Assembly (NCBI RefSeq): GCF_018139565.1
Contig: NZ_JAGSPK010000003.1
Location: 372,001 to 436,000 of the forward strand
Origin: Cognatundibacterium rivi
GTDB lineage: Bacteria > Pseudomonadota > Gammaproteobacteria > Burkholderiales > Burkholderiaceae_D
Direction: 5' to 3'
Length of the DNA: 64,000 nt
The stretch's first letter is position 1; each line of letters begins with the position of its first letter. Both the position numbers and the translations under genes were made by a program. The notes under the pieces are model-generated. The model ran no database searches and was not told the DNA's origin. It worked only from the letters and a program-made list of their open reading frames with translations. Positions 26,063-35,725 of this stretch are shown piece by piece.

Positions 26063-27372
26063 TTTGCAGCAATCTGACGTTGTTCAGTAATCACTGGCAT
26101 TCCTGCCTGCAATTCCGGCGCGCTGACTTCGGTCATTTTGCCGTCGCTGATGCCGCGCGTCACCGCAATCGCCACCGGCGCACTATCACGTAATATCCAG
26201 ATCTGCTGTACTTTTTTGCCGTTCGCCGATTCTGTGGCCGACTTCCGCGCAGCCTGACCTGGCGGACGCGGCATCAGACTTGTCATCAGACCGCTCTTAC
26301 CCGGTGCCGCAGCTGTGCCGCCGTGCGATGGTGTGAAACGCAAAGCCGTATTCGGTACGATCAGCACGTCGTTTCTTTCCTTCGCAGTGATCGTTGCCGA
26401 CGCCGTCATTCCCGGACGCAGACTGAGATCACTGTTGTCCACGTCCAGATAGGTGATGTACGTCACCACATTGTCTGTAATCGTAGAGCCATAAGCGACG
26501 CGGGTAATCGTGGCCGGATACTGGCGATTTGCGTAGGCGCTGACGGTGAAACTGGATTTTTGCCCCAGTTGCACGGCACCGACATCGGCCTCATCAACGT
26601 TCACCTGCAAACGCAAATGCGTCAAATCTTCTGCAATCGTAAATAAGGTAACGGCCTGCAACGACGCAGCCACAGCATTCCCGGGATCAACCGAACGGGT
26701 CAGTATCACGCCGTCGATAGGCGAGCGGATAGAGGCGCGCGCTAAGTTGGTTTCATCGGTCGATAAGCTTGCCTTCGCGCTGAGCACATTCGCATCTGCA
26801 CTGAGGACCGTGGCTTTCGCTCTGTCTAGCGTCGCAGCGGCAGTATCGAGTTCGGCTTTCGATGGGACTTTGCCGCCCGATAAACGCGCTACTTCCTGCA
26901 AGCGTTCATAATTCGCCTGCGACTCTTTAACCGTCGCATTAGCCTGTGCCAAAGCGGCTCTGGCCGCATCCAGCGCTGCCCGTGAACGAACGATCTGGTC
27001 GTTTAACTTGGCAGTATCAAGCTCCACCAGCACCTGCCCTTTTTTGACTTTGTCATTGACATCGACCAGCACACGGCTGACTGTACCGGATAATTCACTG
27101 CCTATGCTGACCGAGCGCGTCGGTTGCAGAGTGCCGTTCGCCATCACGGATAAAGTCAGGTTGCCACGTGCCAGCGGCGTGGTGACAAACACGGGCGCGG
27201 CCTGATTCGCCTGATTTTTACTCCAGAAAAACCAGGCGGTCAGCAGCACAGTCATCAGCACAACGATCAGCCAAAATGCAGGCCGACGCCACCAGACGCG
27301 GGCATGCGGGTCGTCAAGTAAATTGAGCGCTTCCGCTCCGTTTTTCGTCTTCATTACAGCAGGTGTCATCAT
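26059..27372 (-). CDS. MacA-type periplasmic adaptor (HlyD family)
   Basis: 437 residues. One N-terminal membrane helix (about 32-50), then lipoyl-like halves (GTVSRVLVDVNDKVKKGQ near 90), a coiled-coil hairpin (about 115-215) and a beta-barrel. It bridges the MacB pair and the outer-membrane channel. An extra insertion around 365-395 (GGTAAAPGKSGLMTS and a basic stretch) precedes the last beta domain. First three genes of the operon are channel, adaptor and ATPase. Confidence 0.92.
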   Translation of the reverse strand: MMTPAVMKTKNGAEALNLLDDPHARVWWRRPAFWLIVVLMTVLLTAWFFWSKNQANQAAPVFVTTPLARGNLTLSVMANGTLQPTRSVSIGSELSGTVSRVLVDVNDKVKKGQVLVELDTAKLNDQIVRSRAALDAARAALAQANATVKESQANYERLQEVARLSGGKVPSKAELDTAAATLDRAKATVLSADANVLSAKASLSTDETNLARASIRSPIDGVILTRSVDPGNAVAASLQAVTLFTIAEDLTHLRLQVNVDEADVGAVQLGQKSSFTVSAYANRQYPATITRVAYGSTITDNVVTYITYLDVDNSDLSLRPGMTASATITAKERNDVLIVPNTALRFTPSHGGTAAAPGKSGLMTSLMPRPPGQAARKSATESANGKKVQQIWILRDSAPVAIAVTRGISDGKMTEVSAPELQAGMPVITEQRQIAAK

Positions 27373-27384
27373 GATTTTTTTAGT

Positions 27385-28896
27385 CTAGTTATCGCGCTGG
27401 TTAAGGGCACCAGGCATTCCGGCGGAGTCATCCTGATCGGCCTGCCAGCCGCCGCCCAGCGCTTTATACAGGCGCACATAATCTGCGGCCAGATCGTTAC
27501 TGGTGCTCGCCACGGCATCCTGCGCGCTATACAAAGTGCGCTGTGTTTCAAGAATGGTCTGAAAATCGACAAGACCACTGGCGAAACGCTGACGAGCTAG
27601 CAAAGCGGCGTTACTGGCAGCATCGGCAGCATTGCGCAAACCTTGCAAACGCGCCCTGTCGTTTTTCAACGCGACCAACGCATTTTCCACATCTTGCAAG
27701 GCCGTCAGCACAGCAGCTTTATATGCAAGCTGCGCCTGCTCAAGTGCGGCTTGTTGCGCCTGTAATTGCGCCCGGTTTGCGCCACCATCCAATACTGGCA
27801 GCGAGACGCTGGCCAATACGCTGCTGAGCAAAGTGCCACTACCGCCAAGCGCACCGACTGTCAGCGCGCGCAGACCGAGCGAGCCGCTCAGATTAAAGCT
27901 TGGATAATTCGCGACGTCGGCCTGCCGCACCCGCGCCAGTGCGGCATTGATCTGATGTTCAGCCGCACGGATATCGGGGCGTTGGCGTAAGGTCTCGGCA
28001 GGCAGGCTCAGTGCCAGATTGTCATCTGCCTGCGGAATGCCGGATACATTCAGCATGCTGCCAGTGTCCGCAGCCCGGCTCTGCAATTGCTGACGCAGCG
28101 ATTCCGGTGTCTGCCCGCACAACACTTCCAGACTATGTAAATTCTGTGCTTCCGTGGTTTCCAGTAAAGGAATCTGAGCCTGCGCCTGCTCACTGGCAGC
28201 GCGTCCCTGCTCAGCCTCCAGAGAGGTCAACAAACCAGCCTGTACACGCCAATTCGTTATTTGCAAAGTCTCGGCCTGACTCGCGACATTCGCGCGTGCA
28301 ATTGCCAGACGAACCTGCGTCGTGCGCAATTGTATGTAGTTCAGCGCGACTTCAGCAGCAACGGATATCTGCACATCGCCCAGACTGGCGGCACTGGCGC
28401 GGGCAGTTGCTTCACTGGCCGCCAGTGCCTGATGGTTGGCACCAAAAATATCTGGCTCCCAGCTGGCATCAAATCCTGTCGAGAATGAATTTGCAGGCGC
28501 AATGTCGCCCGCTTTACTGCGCTGTCCCGACGCCGAGGCATTGATTTTGGGAGTTAAAGCCGCCGCACTGACATCACGCAACGCACGCGCCTGCCGTAAA
28601 GCCGCCTGCGCACTCTGAACACTGGTGTTGGCTAGTAGTGATTGTGTGATCAGCTGATTTAACTGCGGGTCCTGAAAGCGCTGCCACCATACCGCAAGAT
28701 CCGTCTGTGGCACAGTCGCCGATGGCAGCGCATCTGTTGCACTGCCGACCCGCATACCGCCGGACCAGGCAGCAGGAAGCGTGAGGCCTGCGATCTCGCT
28801 TGTCGTTGGCGGTACACCGGAAGAAACGCACGCAGCCAAAGGCAGCAGAAACAGCAGGCAAATTTTGCGCGTCATAACATTTTTTTTGTGTTTCAT
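27385..28896 (-). CDS. Outer-membrane efflux channel, NodT/OprM-type lipoprotein
   Basis: 503 residues. Lipobox LPLAAC gives a lipid anchor near Cys22. Two OEP repeats, about 60-270 and 290-480, with the usual coiled-coil segments and RQRPDIRAAEHQINAAL. It forms the TolC-like trimeric duct of the MacAB exporter encoded just downstream (12 bases). The start is uncertain: an ATG at 28872 would give a shorter signal peptide. Confidence 0.92.
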   Translation of the reverse strand: MKHKKNVMTRKICLLFLLPLAACVSSGVPPTTSEIAGLTLPAAWSGGMRVGSATDALPSATVPQTDLAVWWQRFQDPQLNQLITQSLLANTSVQSAQAALRQARALRDVSAAALTPKINASASGQRSKAGDIAPANSFSTGFDASWEPDIFGANHQALAASEATARASAASLGDVQISVAAEVALNYIQLRTTQVRLAIARANVASQAETLQITNWRVQAGLLTSLEAEQGRAASEQAQAQIPLLETTEAQNLHSLEVLCGQTPESLRQQLQSRAADTGSMLNVSGIPQADDNLALSLPAETLRQRPDIRAAEHQINAALARVRQADVANYPSFNLSGSLGLRALTVGALGGSGTLLSSVLASVSLPVLDGGANRAQLQAQQAALEQAQLAYKAAVLTALQDVENALVALKNDRARLQGLRNAADAASNAALLARQRFASGLVDFQTILETQRTLYSAQDAVASTSNDLAADYVRLYKALGGGWQADQDDSAGMPGALNQRDN

Positions 28897-29070
28897 TCAG
28901 CCATCAAACCTGATAGTCATTTCAGCACAAATTGTAGCGCGACGCCGGTATTAATAAAGCGATACGTGTGTATCGCTTTGTGACGGATTATTGCTTGCGC
29001 TCAGACAAATATCCTGATTCAGATGTCACCACCAGCCGCGCATCAGTCACGCAAACGACACCGCCAACGA

Positions 29071-30717
29071 TCACTGGCGCTTCACGTTCGCAAAGGCCTC
29101 ACCTTTTTTCCACACCGGCATCGTTTTCGCATTCGCAATCTCATATCCGAGGTTCAGCGTGAACTGCGCCTGCTGCACCATGCCACTTAAATCCCATTGT
29201 GCATGATAAGTATCGCGTTCGGTGTGGTAATCCGCTTTGAAGCTCTTCATCTGCTCTTTCAGCGTCTGCTCTGGCTGCTTCGCAAAGTGAAAGTGCCCAT
29301 CACCGGAAAACACCGCCGAACCGACGTTGAATGCAGGCACGCCTGCGCGGGCAAAATTAAAATGATCTGCACGGAAGTAAGCCCCGCCCAGATCAGGCAC
29401 CGCAGGCGCCAGTTGCAAATGCATTTGTGCAGCTACTTTGGTGGCACTGTCGTACAAGCTGCTGCGCTCACTGCCAGCCACGCCGATATCGTGTGTGGCG
29501 GCGACAAAATTCATGCTGTCGAGATTCAGATCAGCAGCCGTTTTTGCCAGCGGCCAGGGTGGATTACTGACGTAACTCTGGCTACCGAGTAAATATTGTT
29601 CTTCTGCACAAGGCCATAAAAAAATCTGCGTACGTTTCGTCGGCTGCCTGACTGCTGCCTGCGCCATCGCCAGTAAGGCCGCGCTGCCGGAAGCGTTATC
29701 CACCGCACCATTCCAGATATGTGTTTTGCCGTCAGCCGTTTTCTCCATACCAAGATGATCCCAGTGCGCCGAATAAATCACCGCTTCTGTCGCCAGCTTC
29801 GGATCGGTTCCGGGTACCATCCCCAGCACATTAAACTGCTCAACCTGCCGGACCTGATTCTGTATGTTCACCTGCGCCTTGATATGCAAATCGACAGGTT
29901 TAAAATCACGCTGTTCGGCACTCGCGCGCAAACGATCAAGATCCAACCCGGCGGCCGCAAACAAAGTGCGGGCATTTTCTTCCTGCAACCAGCCTTCGAC
30001 TGCATTTCCCATTCCCGGCAAACTGAAGCGTTCGTGGCTGAAACTGGTTTGCGGCACATTCCATCCATAACTGGCGGATGGCGTGGTGTGAATCAGCAGC
30101 ACGCCTGCTGCGCCCTGACGCATCGCTTCTTCAAACTTGTATGTCCAGCGACCGTAATACGTCAGCGCTTCACCCGCAAAGCGCTGCGGCTCTTCTTTCG
30201 TAGGACGGGGATCATTCACCATCATGATCAGCAGCTTGCCTTTGACATCGACACCTTTAAAATCATCCCATTGTTCTTCCGGTGCGCGGATACCATAGCC
30301 AACAAAAACTACAGGCGTATCCAGCGCAACTTTTTCTTTACCACCGGAAGAACCAAACACAATCTCGCTGCCCAGCGTTGGCGTTATCGTCCGGTCGTTT
30401 ATCTGAAAACTGATGCGACTCTCTGGCAGCGTCTGGCTGCCGATAATCCGTACCGACTGCCGGTAACCGGTAACGGCTGCCGACTTCAGCGGCTGCAAGC
30501 CAATAATGGCGGCCTGGGTTTCGAGATAACGAACCGCCAGATCGCCGCCGCGCTGCCCGGTGCCACGCCCCTCCAGCAGATCGTCGGCAAGAAAAGAAAG
30601 ATGTGAGCGCAGCACGGGTTCGCTGATCATCCGGGCAGGTGTTGCTGTCTGCGCAGTCGCGTTGATGGTAGTGAGTCCGAGCAGGCCCAGCGTTACAGCG
30701 TAAGAAAAATTAGTCAT
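29071..30717 (-). CDS. Secreted M28-family metallopeptidase
   Basis: 548 residues from the ATG at 30717, which opens a good signal peptide (NFSYAVTLGLLGLTTINATAQ). A protease-associated domain lies around 130-280, then the M28 zinc peptidase: HWDHLG, DNASGSAALL and CAEEQYLLGS contribute metal and catalytic residues. Bacterial relatives are aminopeptidases acting in the periplasm or outside. A longer frame to 30777 is not needed. It stands alone before a GNAT gene. Confidence 0.9.
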   Translation of the reverse strand: MTNFSYAVTLGLLGLTTINATAQTATPARMISEPVLRSHLSFLADDLLEGRGTGQRGGDLAVRYLETQAAIIGLQPLKSAAVTGYRQSVRIIGSQTLPESRISFQINDRTITPTLGSEIVFGSSGGKEKVALDTPVVFVGYGIRAPEEQWDDFKGVDVKGKLLIMMVNDPRPTKEEPQRFAGEALTYYGRWTYKFEEAMRQGAAGVLLIHTTPSASYGWNVPQTSFSHERFSLPGMGNAVEGWLQEENARTLFAAAGLDLDRLRASAEQRDFKPVDLHIKAQVNIQNQVRQVEQFNVLGMVPGTDPKLATEAVIYSAHWDHLGMEKTADGKTHIWNGAVDNASGSAALLAMAQAAVRQPTKRTQIFLWPCAEEQYLLGSQSYVSNPPWPLAKTAADLNLDSMNFVAATHDIGVAGSERSSLYDSATKVAAQMHLQLAPAVPDLGGAYFRADHFNFARAGVPAFNVGSAVFSGDGHFHFAKQPEQTLKEQMKSFKADYHTERDTYHAQWDLSGMVQQAQFTLNLGYEIANAKTMPVWKKGEAFANVKRQ

Positions 30718-30795
30718 ATCAGAATAGTGAAGAAGTAAAGAGTCGGGTGCATTGCTGTGTGTCAAACACCATGTCACAGAGCATATTTCGTACCA

Positions 30796-31395
30796 CTAAG
30801 TGGAAGTGGGCAAATGCATGATGGTCGCTGACGGCTGCGTTCTGTTCCGCCATTCGCGCGCAAGTAAAGAATAGCATCGCAGATCGACATAGCGATCGCC
30901 CTTGCGTTCGCATTCACGCAAAATGCCTTCGAGTTGAAAGCCAAGTTTTTCGATCAATTTCCAGCTTGCAGGATTGTCGGGCTCCACCATTGATTGCATG
31001 CGATGCAGGCTGAGTTTCGTAAAACAATAATCGAGCATGGCCGACAGACATTCATGCATCACGCCTTTTCCCCAGTATTCAGGAAAAATCCAGAATCCGG
31101 CTTCGGCACAATGATCATCCTGTTCCCATTCGTTAATGCCACAGGTGCCGATCAGATGCTGCGGTTCATCGCGATGGCAGATACCCCACCAGATTCCGGT
31201 GCCGGTTTCATAAATCAATTCAAACCAATCGAGTTGGGCCTGCGTTAATTCCAGCGTTTCATAACTGATACCGTAATACTCGGTGACACGCGGATCAGAC
31301 ATGCCGCGAAAAATGGTGCACAAATCATCGGCCACAATTTTCCTCAGCAAAAACTGCGGTGTCTGAATCAAAGGGAACGGGGATTTTTCTGACAT
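30796..31395 (-). CDS. GNAT N-acetyltransferase, RimJ/RimL type
   Basis: 199 residues from the ATG at 31395. The frame continues upstream to 31497, but that part looks non-coding. The acetyl-CoA loop is in EYWGKGVMHECLSAML, and WKLIEKLGFQLEGILRE is the usual C-terminal signature of ribosomal-protein-alanine type acetyltransferases. The acceptor is unknown. It is divergent from marC. Confidence 0.85.
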   Translation of the reverse strand: MSEKSPFPLIQTPQFLLRKIVADDLCTIFRGMSDPRVTEYYGISYETLELTQAQLDWFELIYETGTGIWWGICHRDEPQHLIGTCGINEWEQDDHCAEAGFWIFPEYWGKGVMHECLSAMLDYCFTKLSLHRMQSMVEPDNPASWKLIEKLGFQLEGILRECERKGDRYVDLRCYSLLAREWRNRTQPSATIMHLPTST

Positions 31396-31518
31396 AATTA
31401 AAATTATTAATGCACATTTAACATACGGCAACAAAGTTGCTTCATTTAAAACCAGAAACCGGATATTTCCTAGATATTCTGTTGCATAATCGGGCACTCT
31501 ATTTTTTCAGGAGTTTTT

Positions 31519-32202
31519 ATGAGTATGGCGATGATCGTCTTCTTCAAGGCGTTGCTGGTGGTGCCTATCACTTTATTGCCAATTTTAAATCCGATTGCGA
31601 TTGCGCCTATCTTTCTGTCGATGACAGGGCCGATAGAACCGGAAATCGCTAACCGGCTGGCGAAACGCATTGCGATCAACTGTTTTTTCCTGCTGATGGG
31701 AGCGATTTTTATCGGTTCTTATGTGCTCGATTTTTTCGGTATTTCGCTGCCTATCGTGCGCGTTGCCGGCGGTATCGTGGTCGGCATGGCGGGCTGGAAA
31801 TTACTGAATGACCAGAGCCAGGATAAATTGCTGAATTCAGTTGCCGCCTCGCACGGCGGGCAGTGGGACCGTGAAGAATTACGCCGCCGCAGTTTTTATC
31901 CGTTCAGCTTTCCATTAACCGTTGGCCCCGGCACGATTGCCGCCTCCGTCACACTCGGTACGCAAATGCCGCACAAACCTATCGACTGGCTGCTGACCAG
32001 TATCGCTTCCGCGATGGGCGTGTTACTGACAACCGTCGTGGTCTATCTGTGCTACCGCTTTGCACGGAATATGGAGCGCTTCCTCGGCGATATCGGTGCC
32101 ACGGTACTGATGCGCTTGTCCGCTTTTATTCTGGTTTGTATCGGCATAGAAATCGGCTGGGCCGGTGTCTCTGACCTGATTGCAGATATCCGCCTGCGCT
32201 GA
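31519..32202 (+). CDS. MarC-family integral membrane protein
   Basis: 227 residues with six hydrophobic helices. PILNPIAIAPIFLSMT near the start and FPLTVGPGTIAASVTLG near 137 are family signatures. AGGAG five bases before the ATG sets the start. Function is not established; an earlier link to multiple antibiotic resistance in E. coli was not upheld. Convergent with the MerR gene 20 bases later. Confidence 0.9.
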   Translation: MSMAMIVFFKALLVVPITLLPILNPIAIAPIFLSMTGPIEPEIANRLAKRIAINCFFLLMGAIFIGSYVLDFFGISLPIVRVAGGIVVGMAGWKLLNDQSQDKLLNSVAASHGGQWDREELRRRSFYPFSFPLTVGPGTIAASVTLGTQMPHKPIDWLLTSIASAMGVLLTTVVVYLCYRFARNMERFLGDIGATVLMRLSAFILVCIGIEIGWAGVSDLIADIRLR

Positions 32203-32222
32203 TTCTTCAGGCAACATTTATT

Positions 32223-32666
32223 TCACGGACTCTCCGCATGGCAGGCACACGCTTCGCCATGCGCTGCAGCCACCAGCTCGTGCAAGATACCGCACTCTTT
32301 TCCATGATGCCGTTCATCACAACGCGCACGTAACTGACTGAGTTGTTTCTCCAGCGCCCGCATGCTTTTTAAGCGGGCTTTAACGCGTGCAATCTGCTGA
32401 TCAATGAGCAGATTAATATCGCCACAATCTTCGGCCGGACTGGCGATAAAGGCGACCAGCCTGCGCACATCGGCCAACGGAATATCCAGCGCCCGGCAAT
32501 GACGGATAAACGACAGCCGTTCCAGATGCTCGCCGGTATAGCTGCGGTAGCCGTTTTCCTCTCGCTCCGGTGCCGGTAACAAGCCTTGTTTTTCGTAATA
32601 CCGGATCGTTTCCAGATCCACGCCCGTCGCTTTCGCCAGTTCACTGATACGCATTTTTTCACTCAC
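32223..32666 (-). CDS. cadR: MerR-family Cd/Pb/Zn regulator (CadR/PbrR type)
   Basis: 147 residues. The winged helix-turn-helix starts at MRISELAKATGVDLETIRYY. The dimerisation helix and metal loop carry CGDINLL (near Cys79), then KECGILHEL (near Cys119) and a Cys/His-rich end, CACHAESP, the layout of CadR and PbrR metal sites. It should activate the divergent P-type ATPase by untwisting the 19-bp promoter spacer. Mercury-type and copper-type loops are absent. Confidence 0.88.
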   Translation of the reverse strand: MSEKMRISELAKATGVDLETIRYYEKQGLLPAPEREENGYRSYTGEHLERLSFIRHCRALDIPLADVRRLVAFIASPAEDCGDINLLIDQQIARVKARLKSMRALEKQLSQLRARCDERHHGKECGILHELVAAAHGEACACHAESP

Positions 32667-32710
32667 GCTGAATGATGATGGGTTGCTGAAGAGGTATTTA
32701 TGCCCAATTA

Positions 32711-32788
32711 ATACTCCCCCGGGTATATAAAAAGCCCCTTTGTTTATGCTGAGAATAAGGCGATTTTATTAAAAACAGGGGGGAGTAT
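32711..32788. repeat. Repeat copy B with G-tract ends (first copy at 4326-4396)
   Basis: ATACTCCCCC (32711-32720) and GGGGGGAGTAT (32778-32788) are inverted ends of a 78-bp element. The interior on the minus strand matches copy A around AAAGGGGCTTT and the following ATAC. TATTTATGCCC (32695-32705) lies just outside, as in copy A. It sits in the upstream region of the MerR gene. Confidence 0.55.
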
Positions 32789-32906
32789 ATGAATATTTGC
32801 CTGTATTGGCATTTTTTCTGACGCCGGATACCAGCCTTCGGCGTCACATTTCCGACACGATAGCGCGACCGGAATCAATGCGTCAGTATATCCTCAAAAA
32901 AATTCC

Positions 32907-32937
32907 TTGACCCCGTAGCCACTCCAGAGTCTACACT
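32907..32937 (+). promoter_or_regulatory. MerR-type promoter and operator of the Zn/Cd/Pb ATPase gene
   Basis: -35 TTGACC (32907-32912) and -10 TACACT (32932-32937) are 19 bases apart, the long spacer that MerR-family activators correct. The spacer holds an imperfect dyad from ACCCCGTAG to CTCCAGAGT (32910-32930), and the right half equals the ZntR half-site CTCCAGAGT. Confidence 0.8.
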
Positions 32938-32966
32938 CATCATCAACGTCAATATCAGGATGTCAT

Positions 32967-35279
32967 ATGGCAGATAAAATTGCTTGTTGTGGTCACGACC
33001 ACACGCCGGAAAAACCCGCTGAACCAGCGCCGCATGCACACGCGCACGCTCATGAAGGCAAGCAAAGTACCTGCGGACACGGGCATCAGCAATGTGCAGC
33101 TGAAGTATCGATGACAGCACCAGAACCGCAGCCAAATCTGCCGGAGGATGCGCAACGCCTGCGCTTGCATATCGCACAAATGGATTGCCCGACCGAAGAA
33201 GCGCTGATCCGTCGTTCGCTATCAGATTTGCCGGATGTGTTGCGACTGGATTTTGATTTACTGAACCGGATTCTGACTGTCCATCACCGCCAGCAAAATA
33301 TCGATGATATTCACAGCAAACTGCACGCCGTCGGCATGTCCGGCACGCAGCTGGATGCCGGGCAATCACATCTGGCATTAAGCGAAAAGCCATCACGTAG
33401 CCAGTATTGGAAAATGGCGCTGGGCGGTATCGCGGCTTTCAGCGCCGAAGTCATCGCGTGGATCAGCGGCAAAGAAGACTCGGTAATCATCGGCGCACTG
33501 GCGCTGTTTGCGATACTGATCTGCGGCATCCCTACCCTGAAAAAAGGCTGGATCGCGCTGCGCCATTTCACCCTCAATATTCATCTACTGATGACGGCGG
33601 CGGTTGCCGGTGCGATCGCCATAGGTCAGTGGCCGGAAGCAGCGATGGTGATTTTTCTGTTTGCCGTCGCTGAAATGATAGAGGCAGCCAGCCTGATTCA
33701 TGCCCGCAATGCCATCAGCGGTTTACTGGAACAAGCGCCGGAAACGGCGCAGGTGCAGCAGGCCGATGGGAGCTGGCGGGCAGTCAGTACCCGTGATATC
33801 GCCGTCGGTGCGCTGGTGCAGTGCCGTCCGGGCGACCGGATCGCGCTCGACGGCATCATTGAATCCGGGCAGTCCAGCGTCAATCAGGCGGCCATCACCG
33901 GTGAAAGCATGCCAGTCGACAAACAGCAAGGCGACGTCGTTTATGCAGGCACGCTGAATCAATCCGGCACCTTGCAGATACGCGTCTCCGCTCCGGCGAA
34001 TGCGAGCATGCTGGCTCGCATTGCCCATTCGGTGCAGGAAGCGCAAAGCCAGCGCGCACCGACGCAAAGTTTCGTTGACCGCTTTGCTGCCGTCTATACA
34101 CCAGTGGTGTTTGTGCTGGCCTTGCTGACAGCGATCCTGCCGCCACTGTTACTGCAACAAGACTGGCATGAAAGCCTGTACCGGGCGCTGGTGCTGCTGG
34201 TGATTGCCTGCCCTTGTGCGCTGGTGATCTCCACTCCCGTCACCGTCGTCAGCGGCCTGGCACTGGCGGCGCGCCACGGTATCGTAGTCAAAGGCGGGCT
34301 GTTTCTGGAACAAGGAAAACTGTTGAAGACACTGGCTTTCGATAAGACCGGTACGCTGACCGAAGGCAAGCCCGGCGTGAATCTGATACGCAGCCTCAGC
34401 GATCTGGATGAGAAAGAAATTTTGCGCCTTGCAGCCAGTCTGGATGCGGGCTCCAGCCATCCGCTGGCAATCGCGCTCACCACTGCCTGCAAAGAAACAT
34501 TATCTGAGGTCACGAATGCCCAGTTATACGAAGTGCAGCGTGGGCGCGGTGTCAGCGGCGAAATCGACGGCCAGCGCTGCTACCTCGGCAACCGCGCGAT
34601 GCTTGAGGCACTGAGCATCATCGCACCTGGCATTGGCTGGCAAAATCTGGATGCGCAAGTGCAGGCGCTCGAACAACAGGGAAACACCGTGATTTTTCTG
34701 TGCCGTCAGCAACAGTTACTCGGATTGATTGCCATCTCAGATCAAATCAGGGCCAGCAGTCAGGCCGCAATCGCAGAGTTACACGCGCTTGGCGTTACCA
34801 CTCTGATGCTGACCGGTGACAATGCCGCGACCGCGCAGGCAATTGCGGCACAAACCGGGATCAGCGATGTGCGCAGCCAGTTGCTGCCGGAAGATAAACT
34901 CAATGTGATCAGAACGCTGCGTAGTCAAGGCGTGACAGGGATGACCGGCGATGGCATTAACGACGCACCGGCCATTGCCACGGCGCATATAGGATTTGCG
35001 ATGGCTGCTGGCAGCGACACCGCACTGGAAACTGCAGACGTCGCTTTAATGCAGAATGATTTACGCAAATTGCCTGAATTCATCCGTATTTCGCACAAAA
35101 CCAGTCAGGTTCTGTGGCAAAACATAGCCTTTGCACTGGCAGTCAAACTGATATTTTTTGCGCTCGCGCTGAGCGGACATGCGAGTTTATGGATGGCGGT
35201 CTTTGCCGACACCGGCACCAGCCTGCTGGTGGTGCTGAATGGTGTGCGGCTGTCCCGTTATGCAGGTAAAGATGTCTGA
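32967..35279 (+). CDS. zntA: Zn/Cd/Pb-exporting P1B-2 ATPase (ZntA/CadA)
   Basis: 770 residues. A His- and Cys-rich tail (residues 7-43, HAHAHAHEG) is followed by a heavy-metal-associated domain whose usual CxxC is replaced by MDCPTEE (72-78). TGES at 311-314, membrane metal site CPC at 415-417, phosphorylation site DKTGT at 459-463, then GDGIND. The last helix has FADTGTS, the conserved aspartate of the P1B-2 (Zn, Cd, Pb) class. It pumps these divalent ions to the periplasm. AGGA six bases before the ATG sets the start. Divergent from its likely regulator. Confidence 0.93.
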   Translation: MADKIACCGHDHTPEKPAEPAPHAHAHAHEGKQSTCGHGHQQCAAEVSMTAPEPQPNLPEDAQRLRLHIAQMDCPTEEALIRRSLSDLPDVLRLDFDLLNRILTVHHRQQNIDDIHSKLHAVGMSGTQLDAGQSHLALSEKPSRSQYWKMALGGIAAFSAEVIAWISGKEDSVIIGALALFAILICGIPTLKKGWIALRHFTLNIHLLMTAAVAGAIAIGQWPEAAMVIFLFAVAEMIEAASLIHARNAISGLLEQAPETAQVQQADGSWRAVSTRDIAVGALVQCRPGDRIALDGIIESGQSSVNQAAITGESMPVDKQQGDVVYAGTLNQSGTLQIRVSAPANASMLARIAHSVQEAQSQRAPTQSFVDRFAAVYTPVVFVLALLTAILPPLLLQQDWHESLYRALVLLVIACPCALVISTPVTVVSGLALAARHGIVVKGGLFLEQGKLLKTLAFDKTGTLTEGKPGVNLIRSLSDLDEKEILRLAASLDAGSSHPLAIALTTACKETLSEVTNAQLYEVQRGRGVSGEIDGQRCYLGNRAMLEALSIIAPGIGWQNLDAQVQALEQQGNTVIFLCRQQQLLGLIAISDQIRASSQAAIAELHALGVTTLMLTGDNAATAQAIAAQTGISDVRSQLLPEDKLNVIRTLRSQGVTGMTGDGINDAPAIATAHIGFAMAAGSDTALETADVALMQNDLRKLPEFIRISHKTSQVLWQNIAFALAVKLIFFALALSGHASLWMAVFADTGTSLLVVLNGVRLSRYAGKDV

Positions 35280-35581
35280 GTTGTCTCGCCGACTGGCTCA
35301 TTGAGTATCAATGCGTGCTCGACCTGATCGGATTCGTCACCGATGCGACTTTGCCAGGCACGCATAAAGTAATTTTTCTCTGTCGGTGTTGGCGTTTCGT
35401 GCCAGATCACCATCAGGGTTCCTTTATGGTCATGGATTTTTGCGAGCTTGGTAATGCAGGCAGTATTACGATCGATGTCCGCCAGCCCCATCGCATAGCC
35501 GTAGACACGGCTCAGACGCTCGATCCGGTCTGGTTCGGTTTCGCTGTTCGTTGCAGAAATTTTTGGGTGATCCAGATACAT
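35258..35581 (-). CDS. Conserved-looking hypothetical protein, 107 residues
   Basis: Soluble, no signal peptide, no recognised domain. GGAG seven bases before the ATG supports it. Contains RVYGYAMGLADIDRNTACITKLAKIHDHKG and ends in an acidic tail; given as parts RVYGYAMGLADIDR and TKLAKIHDHKG. Its end overlaps the 3-prime end of the convergent P-type ATPase gene by 22 bases. Codon use looks like that of neighbours. Function unknown. Confidence 0.65.
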   Translation of the reverse strand: MYLDHPKISATNSETEPDRIERLSRVYGYAMGLADIDRNTACITKLAKIHDHKGTLMVIWHETPTPTEKNYFMRAWQSRIGDESDQVEHALILNEPVGETTQTSLPA

Positions 35582-35725
35582 ATGCAGTCTCCATCAGGGT
35601 AGTCTTCATCTGATTCTATCTGAAGCCGGATAGCGCGGCTACGCTTTTCCCTCAGTCAGTCCGCCCCGCACGACAGTTTGCCGTAAAAACCGTTGACGAT
35701 ACGGCATACACATGATGAGTGATGA

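Noticed and set aside
29719-30606. 295-codon plus-strand frame opposite the M28 peptidase gene
   Set aside because: Shadow of the peptidase; no recognised domain and no promoter or ribosome site.
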